Origin: Wenzhouxiangella sp.
GTDB taxonomy: Bacteria; Pseudomonadota; Gammaproteobacteria; Xanthomonadales; Wenzhouxiangellaceae
DNA: 6,309 nucleotides
Assembly: GCA_007135355.1 (NCBI GenBank)
Contig: SLJA01000203.1
Location: 1 to 6,309, forward strand
Direction: 5' to 3'
Shown: positions 4,646 through 6,309 of the stretch, piece by piece
Position numbering within the stretch: position 1 is the stretch's first letter
How the letters are laid out: the number at the start of each line of letters is the position of its first letter
Position numbers and translations under genes: made by a program
The notes under the pieces: generated by a model
Told to the model about the DNA's origin: nothing
Database searches by the model: none
What the model saw: only the letters and a program-made list of their open reading frames with translations

Positions 4646-6309
4646 TCAGGGGCACGCATCCGGCGGCAGCCAGAAACCGCGTCTGCGACCGCGCTCGGTC
4701 TTGAGCCGCGGCGCCATTCCCGGAGCCAGCTCGACAATGATGGCGCCGCAGCTGCCCGTCGTCAGCAAGCTGACGCCAGCAGCGTCCAGACGCTCCCGCA
4801 AGTCCTCATGTGGCCGGTCGAAACGATCGAAGCGAGCGACTGAAGCCAGCGCCCACCGCGGCCGTACCGCCGCCAGGAATTCGGAGCCGGCGCCGCGCCG
4901 ATGACCGCCGGCCGCCAACACCAGCAGGTCAGCCGCCAGATTCGGGTTTTCCATGAGCAAACGCCGTTCGACCTGCCCATCCACTCCACCCATGAGCAAA
5001 ACCCCTCCTCCGGGCCCCGACACCTCTACAACGCAGCCGCTGTTGTCGCCCAAGACGGGTAAAGCCGGCGATGGATGCAGAAATCTCAGCTGATAAGCAC
5101 CCAGCGACCAGACCTCGCCTGCGGCGCAGGCCACCCCCTCAGCGCCCGGTGGTACGCGGATCCGCTCAGGCCTTGCCAGTGCGCTCGCCGAGGCCAGTCC
5201 GCCCGCATGGCCGCGATGGGTGCGCGACACAATCAGTCCGGCCAATGTCGACTCAGCACTGGGAACCTGCACAGCCGGCAGTAATCGGGACAGACGATCT
5301 CTTCCTTCGCCATCACCCGGCCCAGTGTCATACAGAACACGATAGCCGCCGGTTTCGAGCAGGATGGCTTGGCCGTCGCCCACATCAAACACGGTCATCC
5401 GGAGCGCCTCCGGCGCGGGGGAATGCGCCGGAGGAAATAGCAGCGGCAGCAAGAACATCAGGCCCATCCAGCGCAGCGGCCAGCCCGGAGGAGCAATCAG
5501 CCAAAGCGCCCCGATCATCGCGAGCACCATGGCAAGGACGCCACCGGCCTGGACCCGGTGATAGCCCCAACTCAGTCCATCGAGCCAGATCAGCCCCGAC
5601 AACAACACCTCGACGCCCAGCGCCGCCATGGCCAAAGGCAGTTCGGCCGGCAGGCCCAGCATCATGGCGGCAATGCCGATCAGCAAAAGCGGCAGCAACC
5701 AGAAGCCGACCAGCGGAATCGCAAACAGATTGGCCAGCAGAGCTACTGGGATCAACTGCTGGAAGATGCCGACGTTGAGCGGCAGCAGTCCGATCGCCAG
5801 CACCAACTGAGCCATCAGCAAGGCGCCCAGCCAACCGCCGGCTGGACGACGGCTGCGCCAGGCAAAGGCCCAGATCAGCACCGCGACTGCCCCGAACGAA
5901 AGCCAAAAACCAACCGCCAAGGGTGCCAGCGGGTCCAGCACCAATACAGCGAGCAAGGCCAGGAGCAGGGCATGAGCCGGCCTGACTCCGCGGCGCAGCG
6001 ACAGTGCCAGACCTGCCACGCTGAGCATGAGCAGAGCCCTGAGTGTCGGCAGGGTCCAGCCGGCCAGCGCGGCATACGCCAGCGCCGCCAACAGCCCACA
6101 GATGATTCCCAGCCGGCGTCGATCCAGACCGGCAACCGTTGCCGCGAGAGGTCCGAACAGGAAACCACCGAGAACTCCGAACAAGCCGGCGACCATGCCG
6201 ACATGCAAGCCCGAGATGGCCAACAGATGCGCCGTTCCGGTACGACGCAAGCGGTCAGACAGCTCAGCGCTCATCGCCGAACGGTCAGCCAGGCCCAGCG
6301 CCCGGAACA
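4646..6309 (-). CDS. comEC: ComEC/Rec2 DNA-uptake channel protein, 5' end cut off by window; degenerate metallo-beta-lactamase domain
   Basis: ComEC is the polytopic inner-membrane protein that passes single-stranded transforming DNA into the cytoplasm. The frame is open to the window edge (553 residues visible; the family is about 750-800), so the N-terminal helices and OB-fold are outside. The ATG at 6274 is internal, since the family sequence (LGLADRS) continues upstream of it. Counting from that ATG, the competence domain shows GTAHLLAISGLHVG (13-26), TLPTLRALLM (74-83), DPLAPLAVGFWLSFGAVAVL (114-133) and many hydrophobic helices up to about 280. Residues 292-525 are the metallo-beta-lactamase-like domain, with DVGDGQA (297-303), LYDTGPG (314-320), DNSGCVVEV (410-418) and the RPHEDLRERL helix (487-496). 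Its metal motifs are lost: SRTHRGHAGG (350-359) replaces SHxDxDHxGG, LLMGGV replaces LLTGDI, and LAAGGHR replaces VPHHGS. The Arg-rich tail ending GFW is family-typical. Identity is sure; nuclease activity is doubtful. Confidence 0.95.
   Translation of the reverse strand, partial: FRALGLADRSAMSAELSDRLRRTGTAHLLAISGLHVGMVAGLFGVLGGFLFGPLAATVAGLDRRRLGIICGLLAALAYAALAGWTLPTLRALLMLSVAGLALSLRRGVRPAHALLLALLAVLVLDPLAPLAVGFWLSFGAVAVLIWAFAWRSRRPAGGWLGALLMAQLVLAIGLLPLNVGIFQQLIPVALLANLFAIPLVGFWLLPLLLIGIAAMMLGLPAELPLAMAALGVEVLLSGLIWLDGLSWGYHRVQAGGVLAMVLAMIGALWLIAPPGWPLRWMGLMFLLPLLFPPAHSPAPEALRMTVFDVGDGQAILLETGGYRVLYDTGPGDGEGRDRLSRLLPAVQVPSAESTLAGLIVSRTHRGHAGGLASASALARPERIRVPPGAEGVACAAGEVWSLGAYQLRFLHPSPALPVLGDNSGCVVEVSGPGGGVLLMGGVDGQVERRLLMENPNLAADLLVLAAGGHRRGAGSEFLAAVRPRWALASVARFDRFDRPHEDLRERLDAAGVSLLTTGSCGAIIVELAPGMAPRLKTERGRRRGFWLPPDACP

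Noticed and set aside
4501..4737. 78-codon minus-strand frame bridging the comEC-exbB gap
   Set aside because: It overlaps the comEC 3' end and exbB start out of frame and has no recognisable domain or ribosome site; the spacing fits a leader region better.

Overview
The window is a GC-rich stretch of bacterial chromosome in which every gene I can support lies on the minus strand. Reading from high to low coordinates, the order is comEC (5' end outside the window), an exbB/tolQ-type gene, an exbD/tolR-type gene, msbA, lpxK and kdsB (3' end outside the window). Close resemblance to Enterobacteria and Pseudomonas proteins, and the comEC-(exbBD)-msbA-lpxK-kdsB order, point to a gammaproteobacterium. 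A placement near the Xanthomonadales/Chromatiales is only a guess from GC content and the presence of exbBD between comEC and msbA.

Layout: 6309-4646 is the C-terminal 553 residues of ComEC, the inner-membrane DNA-uptake channel, with the end of its OB/early part missing. A 129-bp gap (4645-4517) follows and is the only sizeable intergenic space. Then come exbB (4516-3872) and exbD (3862-3437), 9 bp apart. exbD overlaps msbA (3440-1689) by 4 bases (TTGA; msbA starts with TTG behind a GGGGAGAG ribosome site). lpxK (1669-695) starts 19 bp after msbA, and kdsB (698 to beyond 1) overlaps lpxK by 4 bases (ATGA). There is no stretch above 300 bp without a gene. Long plus-strand open frames are antisense shadows of these genes.

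How the genes work together: LpxK phosphorylates the lipid A precursor, KdsB activates Kdo for its attachment, and MsbA flips the finished lipid A-core across the inner membrane. The ExbB/ExbD pair is a proton-driven stator complex, so the block from exbB onward is an envelope/LPS operon with tight translational coupling. ComEC is a separate function that sits upstream.

The most notable observation is that the C-terminal metallo-beta-lactamase-like domain of ComEC keeps its fold-level sequence but has lost nearly every metal-ligand motif (HxDxDH, GD, HHG), which suggests a nuclease-dead pseudoenzyme domain attached to an apparently intact channel domain. Smaller points are a sharply AT-rich 60-bp island inside msbA, a TTG start for msbA, the lack of ycaR/ycaQ between lpxK and kdsB, and a Gly-to-Cys change in the KdsB nucleotide loop.
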